Positions 6,909 to 7,541 of a stretch of DNA of 7,541 nt are shown piece by piece (the stretch's first letter is position 1; the number at the start of each line of letters is the position of its first letter). Below the pieces are notes generated by a model, which saw only the letters and a program-made list of their open reading frames with translations, had not been told where the DNA came from and did no database searches. The stretch is from contig JAICXV010000093.1 of the NCBI GenBank assembly GCA_025934545.1, positions 1 through 7,541 on the forward strand, written 5' to 3'. The DNA is from Verrucomicrobiia bacterium. Its GTDB lineage: Bacteria > Verrucomicrobiota > Verrucomicrobiia > Limisphaerales > Palsa-1400. The translations under genes were made by a program, and so were the position numbers.

Positions 6909-7541
6909 TTAGCGCAAAGCCTTGGCACCAATATCGCGACGAAATTGTGCGCCGTCGAATTCAATCTTCGCGACGGCATCATAGGCTTTGGCGCGTGCTT
7001 CAGATAATCCATCTGCCCAGGCGGTGACGCCGAGGACGCGTCCGCCGTTGGTGACGGTGTGATCGCTGGTGCGCGCTGTGCCGGCATGAAAGACTTTTGT
7101 GTCGGGAAGACGCGCGGCTTCGAGCAGACCTTTGATCATCTTGCCTTTTACCGGCGCGCCCGGATAGCCGGCAGCGGCCATGACGACACAGATGGAGCTT
7201 TGGCTCGTCCAGCGCAGTTCGGTTTTTTCCAAAGTCCCGTTTACACTGGCATCGAGCAGTTCCAAGAGGTCGTTTTGCAATCGCGTAAGGTAGACTTGAG
7301 CTTCGGGATCGCCGAATCGGGCATTGAATTCGAGAACTTTCGGCCCCTCCTTTGTGAGCATGACGCCGGGATAAAGGATGCCGCGAAAATCGATGGCTTC
7401 TTCAGCACAACCTTTCAGCCATGGATCGAGAATTTTTTTGCCGACATCAGCCAACTGCGGATCGGTCAAGAACGGCACAGGGGAATAGGTTCCCATGCCG
7501 CCGGTGTTGAGGCCGGTGTCGCCTTCGCCGATGCGCTTGAA
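6909..7541 (-). CDS. purD: Phosphoribosylamine-glycine ligase (GAR synthetase), C-terminal half
   Basis: This is the cytoplasmic ATP-grasp enzyme that joins glycine to 5-phosphoribosylamine with ATP in the second step of de novo purine synthesis. Only about 210 C-terminal residues of a family of about 420-430 are visible; the start lies beyond the right edge. The fragment opens with FKRIGEGDTGLNTGGMGTYS, the conserved ATP-grasp segment. VLEFNARFGDPEAQV follows; it holds the Glu and Asn metal ligands and the family signature RFGDPEAQ (bases 7296-7319). The C-terminal domain has GYPGAPVKGK, NGGRVLGVTAWADGLSEA and FDGAQFRRDIG, all typical. The gene ends in TAA three bases before the S41-like gene. 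Nothing suggests decay. An internal ATG at 7496 is not the start, because the conserved sequence continues upstream of it. Confidence 0.97.
   Translation of the reverse strand, partial: FKRIGEGDTGLNTGGMGTYSPVPFLTDPQLADVGKKILDPWLKGCAEEAIDFRGILYPGVMLTKEGPKVLEFNARFGDPEAQVYLTRLQNDLLELLDASVNGTLEKTELRWTSQSSICVVMAAAGYPGAPVKGKMIKGLLEAARLPDTKVFHAGTARTSDHTVTNGGRVLGVTAWADGLSEARAKAYDAVAKIEFDGAQFRRDIGAKALR

Noticed and set aside
1..7541. CRISPR arrays, tRNA or rRNA genes, insertion sequences, large repeats, riboswitches, defence or phage genes.
   Set aside because: The window is almost fully occupied by eight recognisable genes, and the gaps (3, 24, 46 and 87 bases, plus overlaps) are too short for most of these. 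No repeat or RNA-like structure was seen by eye.

Overview
The window looks like an ordinary chromosomal stretch from a Gram-negative bacterium. It is probably a member of the Verrucomicrobiota or the wider PVC group. This is an inference from three things: a secreted sulfatase of the 'GED' type paired with a sugar-type MFS transporter, an Mla-type lipid transport operon (which implies an outer membrane), and start codons that lack Shine-Dalgarno sequences. No rRNA or other phylogenetic marker is present to prove it. Coding density is very high. The window holds eight protein genes, two of them cut by the window edges, and no gap exceeds about 90 bases.

Layout. On the minus strand (1-2144), an FHS-like major facilitator transporter is followed by a secreted Cys-type sulfatase whose start codon lies inside the end of the transporter gene. 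The sulfatase runs off the left edge. An 87-base divergent spacer (2145-2231) separates this pair from a plus-strand operon (2232-5843): the MlaE-type permease, the MlaF-type ATPase, the MlaD-type MCE protein, and a membrane-anchored PIN-TRAM protein of the YacL type. That operon meets a second minus-strand operon tail to tail, with only 3 bases between the stop codons. The second operon is purD (C-terminal half only, entering from the right edge) followed after 3 bases by a secreted S41/CtpA-like protein.

How the genes work together. The transporter and sulfatase probably form a small unit for sulfated glycans: the sulfatase would remove sulfate outside the cytoplasm and the transporter would import a sugar. 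The mla genes encode the inner-membrane part of an ABC system that moves phospholipids between the inner and outer membranes. The periplasmic carrier MlaC, the STAS protein MlaB and the outer-membrane partner MlaA are not in the window. The PIN-TRAM protein is a likely RNA-binding nuclease-fold protein with no evident functional link to lipid transport. PurD is a housekeeping purine enzyme.

The feature most worth a second look is the S41-like protein. It keeps the fold signatures of a carboxyl-terminal processing protease, but it lacks a PDZ domain. Glycine and histidine sit where the catalytic serine and lysine are expected, so it is probably a pseudoprotease. I found no CRISPR array, RNA gene, mobile element, notable repeat or defence system, and nothing that looks like a wholly new system.
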